Of a stretch of DNA of 64,000 nucleotides, positions 41,077 to 50,613 are shown one piece after another (positions within the stretch are counted from its first letter, which is position 1; each line of letters begins with the position of its first letter). The notes under the pieces are model-generated. The model was not told the origin of the DNA. It saw only the letters and a list, made by a program, of their open reading frames with translations, and did no database searches. This stretch comes from AP-16 sp046727735 (lineage in GTDB: Bacteria; Pseudomonadota; Alphaproteobacteria; Rhizobiales; Xanthobacteraceae), in contig JBKPDF010000045.1 in assembly GCA_046727735.1 (NCBI GenBank), positions 13,551 to 77,550 on the forward strand. Reading direction: 5' to 3'. Both the position numbers and the translations under genes were made by a program.

Positions 41077-42006
41077 ATGGATCGCCTGCGGACCCTACAA
41101 GCCTTTGTGCAGGTTGCGGAAACGGGGTCGTTCTCGGAAGCGGCCCGCCGGCTGCGCTCGTCGAAGTCCGGCGTCAGTCGCCACGTGTCGGCGCTCGAAG
41201 CGGAGCTCGGGGCGCGGTTGCTGCATCGGACGACCCGCGCGCTGACCTTGACCGAAGCGGGCCGCGGCTATTTCGAGCGGGCATCGAGGATCTTGGCGGA
41301 GCTCGAAGAGGCCGATCTCTCGATCACACAGCTGCAATTGGCGCCGCGCGGCCGCTTGCGGGTGAACGCGCCGATGAGCTTCGGCTTCCTGCATCTCGCG
41401 CCCGCCATTCCCGATTTCCTTCGCCGCTATCCGGAAGTCGAAATCGACATGACCATGAACGACCGCCTCGTCGATCTGGTGGACGAAGGCTTCGATGTCG
41501 CGGTGCGGATCAGCAAGCTGCAGGATTCCAGCCTCGTCGCGCGCAAGCTCGCGCCTATCCGGCGTGCGATCTGCGCCAGCCCCGTCTATCTGCAGGAGCG
41601 GGGCATTCCCGCTTCCCCGGACGACCTCGAGGCCCATGAATGCCTCTGCTACAGCAACATTGCGGTGTCGCACGAATGGCGCTTCGCTGCACTGGACGGC
41701 CGGCCGTGGACGGTCGAGGTGAAAGGTCGGCTGAGCGCGAATAATGGCGATGCACTCGTCGCCGCGGCCCTCCGAGGACTGGGCGTCATCAGCCAGCCGA
41801 CATTTCTGGTGGGAAGTCACTTGCAGGCGGGCACGCTCGTGAGCGTTCTCGATGAATTCGTACCTCAGGACCTGACGGTCAGCGCTGTTTATCCGCACTC
41901 CCGTCACTTGTCTCCCAAAGTGCGCGCGTTCGTGGATTTCTTCGCGGAGCGCTTCGGGCCGCGGCCGTACTGGGATGAGCCGTTGACCTCGGCGCACCCT
42001 GGGTAA
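41077..42006 (+). CDS. LysR family transcriptional regulator
   Basis: 309 residues. The winged helix-turn-helix is MDRLRTLQAFVQVAETGSFSEAARRLRSSKSGVSRHVSAL (residues 1-40); an effector domain follows from about residue 90, with FGFLHLAPAIPDFLRRYPEVEIDMTMNDR. It most resembles the AaeR/CrgA-type subgroup that controls adjacent divergent genes. Target is most likely the divergent doxX. Confidence 0.92.
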   Translation: MDRLRTLQAFVQVAETGSFSEAARRLRSSKSGVSRHVSALEAELGARLLHRTTRALTLTEAGRGYFERASRILAELEEADLSITQLQLAPRGRLRVNAPMSFGFLHLAPAIPDFLRRYPEVEIDMTMNDRLVDLVDEGFDVAVRISKLQDSSLVARKLAPIRRAICASPVYLQERGIPASPDDLEAHECLCYSNIAVSHEWRFAALDGRPWTVEVKGRLSANNGDALVAAALRGLGVISQPTFLVGSHLQAGTLVSVLDEFVPQDLTVSAVYPHSRHLSPKVRAFVDFFAERFGPRPYWDEPLTSAHPG

Positions 42007-42096
42007 TTCCTACCCGCCGGTCCGGTGCCAGTTGACACGTTGGCCGCGCCTGCCCACGCTTCGGTTCTGCCGCGTCTTTCCTTGCAGGCCTGATGC

Positions 42097-43266
42097 ATGC
42101 CAGTGGTTCCCCGCATTGCCGCATTCGCCGATGAGCTCGTCGGCATCCGGCTCGATCTCCACGCCCATCCGGAGATCGGATTCGAGGAGGTGCGCACGTC
42201 CGGCATCGTCGCCGAGAAGCTCGCGTCCTGGGGAATCGAGGTCCATCGCGGCGTCGGCCGGACCGGGGTCGTGGGCGTGCTCAAGGGACGCGGCGCCGGT
42301 CAGCGTCGCGTCGGCCTACGCGCCGACATGGACGCGCTGCCGATGGACGTGGAGACCAACCTGCCGTACCGCTCGAAGCACCCGGGGCGCTTCCACGGCT
42401 GCGGCCACGACGGGCACACCACGATGCTGCTCGGCGCGGCGCGCTACCTCGCCGAGACGAGAAACTTCGGCGGCACGATCGTCTTCGTATTCCAGCCGGC
42501 CGAAGAGGGGCTTGGCGGCGCGCGCGCCATGCTGGCCGACGGCCTGTTCGAGCGCTTCCCGTGCGACGAGATCTACGCGCTGCACAACGCCCCGGAAGGG
42601 CCGCAGGGCCAGGTCTCGGTGCACAGCGGGCCGATGATGGCCGGCGCGGATTTTTTCGACATCCGCATCACCGGCCGTGGCGCGCACGGCGCCCATCCCC
42701 ACCAGGCGGTCGATCCCAGCGTCGTCGCGGTCACGCTCGCGCAGGCGATGCAGACAATCGTGAGCCGCAACGTCGATCCGCGCTATCCGACCGTCGTGTC
42801 GATCACCCAGATCCACGCCGGTTCGGCCTATAACGTGATCCCGGGGAGCGCCCGCCTCGCCGGCACGGTGCGCAGCTTCCGCGATGAGGTGCGCGAGCTC
42901 GTCCGCGCCCGGATCCGGGCGCTCGCTTCGGGCATCGCCGCAAGCTTCGGGGCAACGATCGAGGTGGATATCCGCGACATCTTCACCGTGCTGGAGAACC
43001 ACGAGATTCCCAGTCGGGCCGCCGCGGAAGTCGCGCGCGAGATCGTGGGCGACGCGCTGCTGGACGCCGAGCCGCGGCCGAAGATGGCGAGCGAAGATTT
43101 CGCCGACATGCTGCGCGCCGTACCGGGCGCGTATTTCTGGCTCGGGCAAACGCCGGGGCCGCCGGTGCACAATCCCGGCTATGTATTCGACGACGGCATC
43201 CTGCCAATCGGGGCGTCGCTGTTGGCGCGCATCGCCGAACGGCAGCTCGCCGGCGGCCAATCGTGA
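42097..43266 (+). CDS. M20 family amidohydrolase (hippurate hydrolase/N-acyl-amino acid type)
   Basis: 389 residues. Metal site elements: LDLHAHPEIGFEEVRTS, RFHGCGHDGHTTM, FQPAEEGLGGARAM (catalytic Glu-Glu) and a distal His in ALHNAPEG; the dimerisation domain includes GRGAHGAHPHQAVDP. These enzymes cut N-acyl-L-amino acids or hippurate. First gene before a dipeptide-type ABC operon; 34 bp from the binding protein gene, so the product is probably made together with the importer and processes its cargo. Confidence 0.9.
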   Translation: MPVVPRIAAFADELVGIRLDLHAHPEIGFEEVRTSGIVAEKLASWGIEVHRGVGRTGVVGVLKGRGAGQRRVGLRADMDALPMDVETNLPYRSKHPGRFHGCGHDGHTTMLLGAARYLAETRNFGGTIVFVFQPAEEGLGGARAMLADGLFERFPCDEIYALHNAPEGPQGQVSVHSGPMMAGADFFDIRITGRGAHGAHPHQAVDPSVVAVTLAQAMQTIVSRNVDPRYPTVVSITQIHAGSAYNVIPGSARLAGTVRSFRDEVRELVRARIRALASGIAASFGATIEVDIRDIFTVLENHEIPSRAAAEVAREIVGDALLDAEPRPKMASEDFADMLRAVPGAYFWLGQTPGPPVHNPGYVFDDGILPIGASLLARIAERQLAGGQS

Positions 43267-43300
43267 GCGAGATCGAGAGCAAGAGATCGGGAGAGCGGTC

Positions 43301-44890
43301 ATGAGGAAACCTGCCCTGCTTCGCGCGGCCTTAGCCGCCGCCTGCTATGTGGCAGCGGTGCTGCCCGGAACGCCGCAGGCGGCGGCCGAGACCGTGATGC
43401 GCGTGGTCATGCACTCCGATCTGAAGATCCTCGACCCGATCTGGACCACCGCCTATATCAGCCGCAATCACGGCTACATGATCTACGACACGCTGCTGGC
43501 GATGAACGACCGGCAGGAGCCGCAGCCGCAGATGGTGGACAAATGGGAGGTGAGCGCCGACAAGCTCACCTATACGTTCACGCTGCGCGACGGTTTGAAA
43601 TGGCACGACGGCGCGCCGGTCACCTCCGAGGATTGCATCGCCTCGATCAAGCGTTGGGCGGCGCGCGACTCGATGGGCCAAAAGCTGATGGCTTCGATCG
43701 CCTCGTTCGAGGCGGTCAATCCGAAGACTTTCAAGCTGATCCTCAAGGAGCCGTACGGCCTGGTCCTGCTCAGCCTCGCCAAGCCGAGCTCGAACGTGCC
43801 GTTCATGATGCCCAAGCGCGTAGCGGAAACTTCGCCGTCCGAGCAGATTTCCGACTACACCGGCTCCGGGCCATTCATTTTCAAGAGGGACGAATGGAAG
43901 CCCGGCGAGAAGGCCGTCTATGTGAAGAATCCCAACTACAAGCCGCGGTCCGAAAAGCCGAGCTGGGCCTCCGGCGGCAAGGTCGTGAACGTCGATCGGG
44001 TGGAATGGCTGTCGATCCCCGACGCGCAGACCGCCGTGAATGCGCTGATCGCCGGCGAAATCGACATGATCGAAGATCCGTCGCTGGACCTGCTTCCGGT
44101 ACTCCGCTCGGATCGAAATGTCGATTTCTTCGATTACAACACACTGGGCAACCAGTTCGTGTTCCGATTCAACTGGACGCAGCCGCCGTTCGACAAGCAG
44201 AAGATCCGGCAGGCGGTATTCGCCGCCTTCAATCAGGAGGATTTCCTGCGAGCGGTCATCGGCGACCCGGAATACTTCAAGACCTGCGTGGCTCTGTTCA
44301 TCTGCGACACCACCTTCGCCACCGAGAAAGGGACGGGCCCGTATTTCCATTCCGATTTCGCGCTATCGAAAAAGCTGCTGCAGGAGGGTGGCTACGACGG
44401 CACGCCGGTGCTGCTGATGCACTCGACCGACCTGCAGGTGCTGACCAACCTGGCGCCTGTCGCGAAATCGCTGCTCGAGCGCGGCGGCTTCAAGGTGAAC
44501 ATGGTGGACATGGATTGGCAGTCGCTGGTCGCGCGTCGCGCCAAGAAGGTGCCGGTCAGCGAAGGAGGCTGGAACGCGTTCATGACCTCGTGGGTGGCGG
44601 CCGACATCCTGAACCCGGTCTCCGCCTCGTTCCTCGCCGCCAATTGCGAGGCGGCGAACATCGGCTGGCCGTGCGATAGCGAGATGGAGAACCTGCGCAG
44701 CGCCTTCGCGCACGAGACCGACACGACGAAGCAGAAGCAGATCGCCGAACAGGTGCAGCTGCGGGCACTCGAGGTCGGCACCCACGTCTGGGTCGGCCAA
44801 TGGTACAAGCCGCTCGCCTATCGCAAGGACAAGGTCGGCGGCTGGGTCGCCTCGCCCGCGCCGCTGTTCTGGGGCGTGACGAAGCGTTAG
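43301..44890 (+). CDS. ABC transporter substrate-binding protein, family 5 (dipeptide/oligopeptide)
   Basis: 529 residues. Signal peptide (LRAALAAACYVAAVLPGTPQAAA), then LDPIWTTAYISRNHGYMIYDTLLAMN and TYTFTLRDGLKWHDGAPVTSEDC, the hallmark of the DppA/OppA/NikA fold; YTGSGPFIFKRDEWKPGEKAV and FVFRFNWTQPPFDK follow. Partner permeases start 300 bp downstream after a palindromic repeat. Cargo may be peptides, acylated amino acids or glutathione. Confidence 0.92.
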   Translation: MRKPALLRAALAAACYVAAVLPGTPQAAAETVMRVVMHSDLKILDPIWTTAYISRNHGYMIYDTLLAMNDRQEPQPQMVDKWEVSADKLTYTFTLRDGLKWHDGAPVTSEDCIASIKRWAARDSMGQKLMASIASFEAVNPKTFKLILKEPYGLVLLSLAKPSSNVPFMMPKRVAETSPSEQISDYTGSGPFIFKRDEWKPGEKAVYVKNPNYKPRSEKPSWASGGKVVNVDRVEWLSIPDAQTAVNALIAGEIDMIEDPSLDLLPVLRSDRNVDFFDYNTLGNQFVFRFNWTQPPFDKQKIRQAVFAAFNQEDFLRAVIGDPEYFKTCVALFICDTTFATEKGTGPYFHSDFALSKKLLQEGGYDGTPVLLMHSTDLQVLTNLAPVAKSLLERGGFKVNMVDMDWQSLVARRAKKVPVSEGGWNAFMTSWVAADILNPVSASFLAANCEAANIGWPCDSEMENLRSAFAHETDTTKQKQIAEQVQLRALEVGTHVWVGQWYKPLAYRKDKVGGWVASPAPLFWGVTKR

Positions 44891-44929
44891 CAATATCCCG
44901 GTGATTTCGGCACCGGCGAGCGGCATACT

Positions 44930-45115
44930 CCTCTTTCCATCTCCCCTTGCGGGAGAGGGTGGCTCGTTGCGAGCGGAAGCGAGCAAAGAGCCGGGTGAGG
45001 GGTTTTCAATGATCAGAAGCGAGAGTACCCCTCACCCGCCGCACGGACTTCGTCCGCTCGGCACCCCCGGATCGAGTCCGGGGCAGGCTCTCTCCCACAA
45101 GGGGAGAGGGAAAAG
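44930..45115. repeat. Nested GC-rich intergenic palindrome, family member
   Basis: The 308-bp gap 44891-45198 contains CCCCTTGCGGGAGAGGG, a CTCGTTGCGAGCGGAAGCGAGC hairpin, TGAGGGGTTTTCAATG and a mirrored block with CCCCTCACCC, CGGACTTCGTCCG, CCCCGGATCGAGTCCGGGG and CTCTCCCACAAGGGGAGAG. The same element type as at 24081 and 60350. Again it separates a binding protein gene from its permeases. Confidence 0.78.
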
Positions 45116-45198
45116 CGAGCGTGTGGCTCGTTTCCCGCACTCATCCCGATTTGCTTTCCTCGAAACGTCCCGTGCCGGGCGGGCGACGGGGTGAGGCG

Positions 45199-46140
45199 GT
45201 GCTCACCTTCATCGCGCATCGGTTGCTCTCCGCCGTGCCGGTCTTGGCTACGGTCGCGGTGGTCGTGTTCCTGATGCTGCGGATCACGCCCGGCGATCCC
45301 GCCGCGGTGATCGCGGGGGAGACCGCGACGGCCCAACAGGTCGCCGAGATCCGCAGCAAGCTCGGACTCGATCGGCCGATCTTTCAGCAATTCTTCATCT
45401 GGGCGGGGCGGGGCCTCAAAGGCGATTTCGGCGAGAGCTTCTTCTTCAAGAAGCCGGTCTCCGAGCTGATCAGCCAGCGCATCGAGCCGACGCTCTCGCT
45501 CACGGCGGTCACGATCCTGCTCGCGGTGCTGATCGCCGTTCCGCTCGGCGTGCTCGCGGCCCAGCGGGCCGGGAGCCTGCTCGACCGCTGCCTGATGGGA
45601 TTCTCGGTGCTCGGATTCTCGGTCCCGGTTTTCGTGATCGGGTACCTCCTGATCTACATCTTCGCCATCAAGATCAATTGGCTGCCGGTCCAGGGCTATC
45701 GCCGCATCGGCGAGGATTTCGTCGACTGGGCGGTTCACCTCGTGCTGCCGAGCTTCACGCTCGCGGTGATCTACGTCGCGCTGATCGCGCGCATGACTCG
45801 CGCCAGCGTCATCGAGGTGCTGACCGAAGACTACATCCGCACCGCCCGCGCCAAGGGCCTCACCCGGCGCGTCATCCTGATCCGCCACGCGCTCAAAAAC
45901 GCCGCGATCCCCATCGTCACCGTCATCGGGCTCGGCATCGCGCTTCTGATCGGCGGCGTCGTGGTGACCGAGAGCGTCTACAACATTCCGGGCCTCGGCC
46001 GGCTCACGGTCGATGCGGTGCTGGCCCGCGACTATCCGGTGATCCAGGCCATCATTCTCCTGTTCTCCTTCGTCTACGTGCTGATCAATCTTGTGATCGA
46101 CCTCGCCTACAGCTTCTTCGATCCGAGGATCCACTATTGA
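45199..46140 (+). CDS. ABC transporter permease, DppB type
   Basis: About 313 residues from GTG 45199 (GTGAGGCG immediately upstream). Landmarks: LTFIAHRLLSAVPVLATVAVVVF, LRITPGDPAAVIAG, FDPRIHY at the end, and the EAA-type loop VLTEDYIRTARAKGLTRRVILIRHALKNA. A longer frame from 45121 would read into the repeat. Its stop overlaps the DppC-type start. Confidence 0.9.
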   Translation: MLTFIAHRLLSAVPVLATVAVVVFLMLRITPGDPAAVIAGETATAQQVAEIRSKLGLDRPIFQQFFIWAGRGLKGDFGESFFFKKPVSELISQRIEPTLSLTAVTILLAVLIAVPLGVLAAQRAGSLLDRCLMGFSVLGFSVPVFVIGYLLIYIFAIKINWLPVQGYRRIGEDFVDWAVHLVLPSFTLAVIYVALIARMTRASVIEVLTEDYIRTARAKGLTRRVILIRHALKNAAIPIVTVIGLGIALLIGGVVVTESVYNIPGLGRLTVDAVLARDYPVIQAIILLFSFVYVLINLVIDLAYSFFDPRIHY

Positions 46141-47072
46141 CGATCAAGGCCGAAGACGAACGCGCCGTCGCCCGGCTCGCCGCGCCGGAGGCGAAGCCGA
46201 CGCATGTCGGATCGCGAATGCTGCATCATCGCAGCGTCGTCATCGGGGGCGCGCTCGTTCTGCTGATGGTGGCGATCGCGCTGCTCGCGCCGTTCCTCGG
46301 CACCGTCGATCCCAAGACGATCGATCCCGCCTACCGCAACCGGGTGCCGGGGACCGAGCACGTCGTGAGGCAGACGGACGGCACCCAGTCGGTGCAGACC
46401 TTTTGGATGGGGACCGACAGTCTCGGCCGCGACGTCTACAGCCGCGTCATCTACGGCGCGCGGGTCTCGCTGATCGTCGGCATCACGGTGGCGCTGATCA
46501 GCTCCTGCATCGGCCTCGCCATCGGGCTCGTCGCCGGATATCTGCGCTGGGTCGACATGGTGATCATGCGGGTGATGGACGGGCTCATGGCGATCCCCGG
46601 CATCCTGCTCGCGATCGGCCTTGTCGCCGTGTGGGGCGCGGGTCTCTTCACGGTGATCCTCGCCATCGTGGTCCCGGAGATTCCCCGCGTCGTGCGCCTC
46701 GTGCGCTCGATCGTGCTGACGATCCGCGAGGAGCCCTATGTCGAGGCCGCGATTTCGGTCGGCACCCCGGTCCCGCTGATCCTCGTGCGTCACGTCATGC
46801 CGAACACGTTCGCGCCGATGATCGTGCAGGCGACTTTCGTGTGCGCCTCCGCGATCCTGATCGAGGCGATCCTGAGCTTTCTGGGCATCGGCATTCCGAC
46901 CGACATTCCGACCTGGGGCAACATCATGGCGGAAGGCCGCCAGCTGTTTCGGGTCTATCCGCACACTATCCTTTTCCCCGGCGTGTTCGTGGCGGTGACC
47001 GTACTGGCCGTGAACATGCTCGGCGACGGCTTGCGCGACGCGCTCGATCCGCGCATCGCGAAATCGCTCTGA
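46137..47072 (+). CDS. ABC transporter permease, DppC type
   Basis: 311 residues if started at TTG 46137 (TTGA overlap with the DppB gene); ATG 46218 is the fallback. Landmarks: FWMGTDSLGRDVYSRVIYGARVSL, GLAIGLVAGYLRWVDMVIMRVMDG, EPYVEAAISVGTPVPLILVRHVMPN and FLGIGIPTDIPTWGNIMAEGR. Inner-membrane partner of the DppB protein. Confidence 0.9.
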   Translation: MTIKAEDERAVARLAAPEAKPTHVGSRMLHHRSVVIGGALVLLMVAIALLAPFLGTVDPKTIDPAYRNRVPGTEHVVRQTDGTQSVQTFWMGTDSLGRDVYSRVIYGARVSLIVGITVALISSCIGLAIGLVAGYLRWVDMVIMRVMDGLMAIPGILLAIGLVAVWGAGLFTVILAIVVPEIPRVVRLVRSIVLTIREEPYVEAAISVGTPVPLILVRHVMPNTFAPMIVQATFVCASAILIEAILSFLGIGIPTDIPTWGNIMAEGRQLFRVYPHTILFPGVFVAVTVLAVNMLGDGLRDALDPRIAKSL

Positions 47073-47074
47073 CC

Positions 47075-48703
47075 GTGACGGCCGTCCTCGAGCTCGCGCA
47101 TCTCACCGTCGCGCTCCCGTCCGGCGGAGAGCGCGGCGAGGCGGTGCGGGATCTGACTTTCGCGGTCGAGCGCGGCGAGATCGTGTGCCTCGTCGGCGAA
47201 TCCGGTTCCGGCAAATCGGTCACCGCGCACGCCGTGATGGGTCTGTTGCCGCGCGCGCTCGAGCCGGTCGGCGGCGCCGTGCGGCTCGAAGGCGAGGACA
47301 TCCTGTTCGCGTCCGAGGCGCGGCTGCGCGATCTGCGCACGACGCGCATGTCGATGATCTTCCAGGAGCCGATGACCGCGCTCAACCCGGTGATGACCTG
47401 CGGCGATCAGGTCGACGAAGTGCTCGCGACCCACACCGATCTGGCCGCAGCGGCGCGCCGGCAGCGGACGCTTGCGATGCTCCGGCGCGTCGGCATGAGC
47501 GAGCCCGAGCGCATTTCGGCCGCGTACCCGCACCAGCTCTCGGGCGGCCAGCGCCAGCGCATCATGATCGCGATGGCGCTGGTGCTCGAACCGGGCTTGC
47601 TGATCGCGGACGAGCCCACGACCGCGCTCGATGTGACCACCCAGGCGCAGATCCTCAAGCTCATCAAGGACATTCAGCGCGAGCGCGGCATGGGCGTGCT
47701 GTTCATCACCCATGATTTCGGCGTGGTGAGCGAGATCGCCGACCGCGTGGCGGTGCTGCGCCTCGGCGAACTTGTCGAGCTCGGGCCGATGCGCGAGGTG
47801 CTGCTTCGGCCGCGCCACGCCTATACCCGCACGCTGATCGCGTCCGTGCCCAGCATGATTCCGCGCGCGGCACCGCGCGAGGCGGGCGCGCCGGCGATGC
47901 TCCGCACCGAAAACCTCGGCAAGGTCTACGCCCATGGCGGTTTCTTTCAGAAGCAGCAAGCGGTCCACGCCGCCGAGGACATCTCGATCGAGATCCGCCG
48001 CGGCGAGGTGCTCGGCATCGTCGGCGAGTCCGGCTCCGGCAAGTCGACGGTCGCGCGCTGCATCGCCCGATTGATCGACCCGACGCAGGGAAAGATTTGG
48101 CTGGGCACGAACGAGCTCGCCCGCATGAGCGGCCGGCGGTTGCGCAGGCACCGGCGCCGCATCCAGATCGTGTTCCAGGACCCGTATCGGTCGCTCAATC
48201 CGCGGCGCAAGGTCGGCGAGTCGATCATCGAAGGCCCGATGAATTTCGGTCTCTCGCGTGCCGACGCGCTCGCCCGCGCGGCCGGCCTGTTGGAATTCGT
48301 CCGGCTCGAGCGCAACGCGCTCGAACGCTTTCCGCAGGAATTCTCCGGCGGCCAGCGTCAGCGCATCTGCATCGCGCGCGCTCTGGCGATGGAGCCGGAG
48401 CTCTTGATCGCCGACGAAGCGGTCTCGGCGCTCGACGTCTCGGTCCAGGCGCAGGTGCTCCGGCTCTTCGCCGAGGTGCGCAGGCGATTGGGCCTGAGCA
48501 TGCTGTTCATCACCCACGATCTTCGCGTCGCCGCGCAGGTCTGCGACACGGTTGCGGTGATGCAGCGCGGCCGGATCGTCGAGCACGGCGAAGTCGCGCG
48601 GATTTTTTCCGATCCGCATCATGCCTATACGCGCGCGCTGATCGAGGCGGCGCCGGGCCGGCACTGGAATTTCGGGGCGTTCGCGGACGCGCCGTCGCCA
48701 TAG
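47075..48703 (+). CDS. Tandem dipeptide-type ABC ATPase (DppD-DppF fused)
   Basis: 542 residues with two complete nucleotide-binding domains. First: GESGSGKSVTAHAV (about 37-50), LSGGQRQRIMIAMAL, LLIADEPTTALDVT. Second: GESGSGKSTVARCI (about 315-328), FSGGQRQRICIARAL, LLIADEAVSALDVS. Each is followed by the oligopeptide-type C-terminal tail with HAYTRTLI or HAYTRALIEA. The second Walker B reads DEAVSALD rather than DEPTSALD. Starts at GTG 47075, 2 nt after the permease stop. The fused form replaces separate DppD and DppF. Confidence 0.92.
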   Translation: MTAVLELAHLTVALPSGGERGEAVRDLTFAVERGEIVCLVGESGSGKSVTAHAVMGLLPRALEPVGGAVRLEGEDILFASEARLRDLRTTRMSMIFQEPMTALNPVMTCGDQVDEVLATHTDLAAAARRQRTLAMLRRVGMSEPERISAAYPHQLSGGQRQRIMIAMALVLEPGLLIADEPTTALDVTTQAQILKLIKDIQRERGMGVLFITHDFGVVSEIADRVAVLRLGELVELGPMREVLLRPRHAYTRTLIASVPSMIPRAAPREAGAPAMLRTENLGKVYAHGGFFQKQQAVHAAEDISIEIRRGEVLGIVGESGSGKSTVARCIARLIDPTQGKIWLGTNELARMSGRRLRRHRRRIQIVFQDPYRSLNPRRKVGESIIEGPMNFGLSRADALARAAGLLEFVRLERNALERFPQEFSGGQRQRICIARALAMEPELLIADEAVSALDVSVQAQVLRLFAEVRRRLGLSMLFITHDLRVAAQVCDTVAVMQRGRIVEHGEVARIFSDPHHAYTRALIEAAPGRHWNFGAFADAPSP

Positions 48704-48786
48704 CAAGGCGGCTGGCCCGCGCATCGGCTTGCTGTTAGCGTGAACCCGTTTGCTTGCCGCCGGATCGCCAACGGCGAAACAATCGC

Positions 48787-50181
48787 GTGACCGACATCCA
48801 CGATCTCAGCGCCGCCGAGCTCCTCGCGCTCTACCGCAACAAGGCACTCTCTCCGGTCGAGGCGACGCGCGCGGTGCTGGGGCATATTGCGCGGTGGGAG
48901 CCGGTGCTGTGTGCGACTTACCGGCTCGACCCGGATGCGGCGCTGCGTTCCGCGGCAGCATCGGAAGCGCGCTGGCGCGCGGGAAAGGCCGGGGCGCTCG
49001 ATGGCGTGCCGATCCTGATCAAGGACAATATCGCCACGAAGGGCGTGCCGGTGCCGCTCGGCACCGCGGCGACCGTGCTCCAGGATGCGGCCGATGACGC
49101 CCCGCCCGCCGCCCGCGTGCGCGAAGCCGGCGCGGTGATCCTCGGCAAAACCACGATGCCGGATTACGGCATGCTCTCCTCCGGTCTTTCGAGCTTTCAT
49201 CCACTCACTCGCAATCCGTGGAATCTCCGCAAAAATCCCGGCGGATCGAGTGCCGGCGCGGGCGCGGGTGTTGCGGCCGGGTACGGGCCTCTGCACATCG
49301 GCACCGACATCGGCGGCTCGATCCGGCTGCCCGCGGGCTGGTGCGGTATCTTCGGGCTCAAGCCCAGTCTCGGCCGGGTGCCGATCGATCCGCCCTATAT
49401 CGGCCGGGTCGCAGGCCCGATGACCCGAACCGTCACGGACGCCGCGCTGCTAATGGGCGTGCTCGCGCTGCCCGACGGCCGCGACCACATGAGCCTGCCG
49501 CCGCAAAAGCAGGATTGGCTCGCGCTCGATCGCGACGTGCGCGGCCTCAGAGTCGGACTGTTGCTGGATGCGGGCTGCGGGCTTCCGGTCGAGCCCGCGG
49601 TGCGCGCGGCTGTCGAGACGTCAGCGAGTGCATTCGCGGCGGCAGGCGCAATCGTCGAGCCGATGAAGCCGTTTCTCTCGCGCGCGATGCTCGACGGCAT
49701 CGACTATTTCTGGCGCATGCGGGCATGGGCGGATCTCATCAGCCTCGAGGAAGCGCGCCGAGCCAAGGTGCTGCCGTTCATCGTCGCGTGGGCCGAAGCG
49801 GCCGCGGATCTTTCTGGTCTCGAACTGTTTCGCTGCTTCAGCCAGATTTTCGTGATGCGCCAAGCCACGCACGCCGCCTGCCGGCCCTATGACTACATCC
49901 TGTCTCCGACCGCGCCGATCCCGCCCTTCGCAGCCGAGCTGCCGTGCCCGACCGACGACCCAGCGCGGCCCTTCGAGCACATCGGCTTCACGGTCGCGTT
50001 CAACATGTCGGAGCAGCCGGCGGCTTCCATCAATTGCGGCTATACGGCAGACGGATTGCCCATCGGGCTGCAGATCGTAGGCAAACGCTTCGACGACGTC
50101 GGCGTGCTGCAGCTCGCGCGCTGCTACGAGAAAATTCGCCCGCCGCAACGGCCGTGGCCGCGGCCGCCGCGCACGGCTTGA
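48787..50181 (+). CDS. Amidase signature family enzyme
   Basis: 464 residues from GTG 48787. Ser-cisSer-Lys triad: Lys79 in ILIKDNIATKG, Ser154 in NPGGSSAGAGAG and Ser178 nucleophile in GTDIGGSIRLPAG. The family hydrolyses amides, including aryl and short-chain amides, and includes GatA paralogues; a lone gene without gatB/gatC argues for a catabolic amidase. It closes the dipeptide-type operon (83-bp gap), so importer cargo could be an amide that is cleaved by this enzyme and the M20 hydrolase. Confidence 0.9.
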   Translation: MTDIHDLSAAELLALYRNKALSPVEATRAVLGHIARWEPVLCATYRLDPDAALRSAAASEARWRAGKAGALDGVPILIKDNIATKGVPVPLGTAATVLQDAADDAPPAARVREAGAVILGKTTMPDYGMLSSGLSSFHPLTRNPWNLRKNPGGSSAGAGAGVAAGYGPLHIGTDIGGSIRLPAGWCGIFGLKPSLGRVPIDPPYIGRVAGPMTRTVTDAALLMGVLALPDGRDHMSLPPQKQDWLALDRDVRGLRVGLLLDAGCGLPVEPAVRAAVETSASAFAAAGAIVEPMKPFLSRAMLDGIDYFWRMRAWADLISLEEARRAKVLPFIVAWAEAAADLSGLELFRCFSQIFVMRQATHAACRPYDYILSPTAPIPPFAAELPCPTDDPARPFEHIGFTVAFNMSEQPAASINCGYTADGLPIGLQIVGKRFDDVGVLQLARCYEKIRPPQRPWPRPPRTA

Positions 50182-50276
50182 CGAAATGTTCGCCGGCGCT
50201 CGCCGCCCGGCCGGGCGTATCTCGGCCGCATATCTGAAATCGAGTGCCGGTGCGGATGAGGACTGCCCGCGGCGGA

Positions 50277-50371
50277 TAAAAAAAGGGCCCCAGGATCGTC
50301 CTGAGGCCCATGAGCACCGGGAGGAAAATGCCATTCCATTGCCACGAGACCGAAGTGGTCTCGAACTGGCG
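50277..50371 (-). ncRNA. Small RNA, suhB/ar8-like, with strong terminator
   Basis: On the minus strand from about 50371: a 7-bp hairpin (CGAGACC at 50363-50357 and GGTCTCG at 50351-50345, extended by GCCA/TGGC), then an unpaired AATGGCATTTTCCTCCCGG with an anti-Shine-Dalgarno TCCTCCC core, then a GC-rich hairpin (50309-50285) and seven T. This order of parts is that of the alphaproteobacterial suhB/ar8 sRNAs, which in relatives can pair with ribosome sites. A TTTGACA -35-like box sits at 50399-50393. No ORF over 30 codons fits inside. Family assignment is from memory of its architecture, not a search. Confidence 0.7.
50278..50309 (-). terminator. Rho-independent terminator of the small RNA
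   Basis: GGGCCTCAGGA-CGA-TCCTGGGGCCC, one mismatch, followed on the minus strand by TTTTTTT at 50284-50278. One of the two strongest terminators in the window. Confidence 0.85.
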
Positions 50372-50613
50372 AATGATCTTACCGCGACCCACTGTCAAAG
50401 ATTGTGATATTTGCGCCACAGCACATGGAAATCGGCTGCGGCGATTCCGCAAGAAGTGATCCGTCGCTCTCGTCGTTTTCTTCTTCGGCCACCGATTCGC
50501 GCTTACCATGGGCGAAGGAATCCGACCTCGTAATCGGCTGCGCAGGTTTCGTCGGCACTGTTTCGTCGTAGATTAACACTTGCGCGGAACTAACCCGCCG
50601 CGGGGCGAGCCCG

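Noticed and set aside
46955..48724. 589-codon minus-strand frame
   Set aside because: Complement of the double ABC ATPase gene; no motifs.
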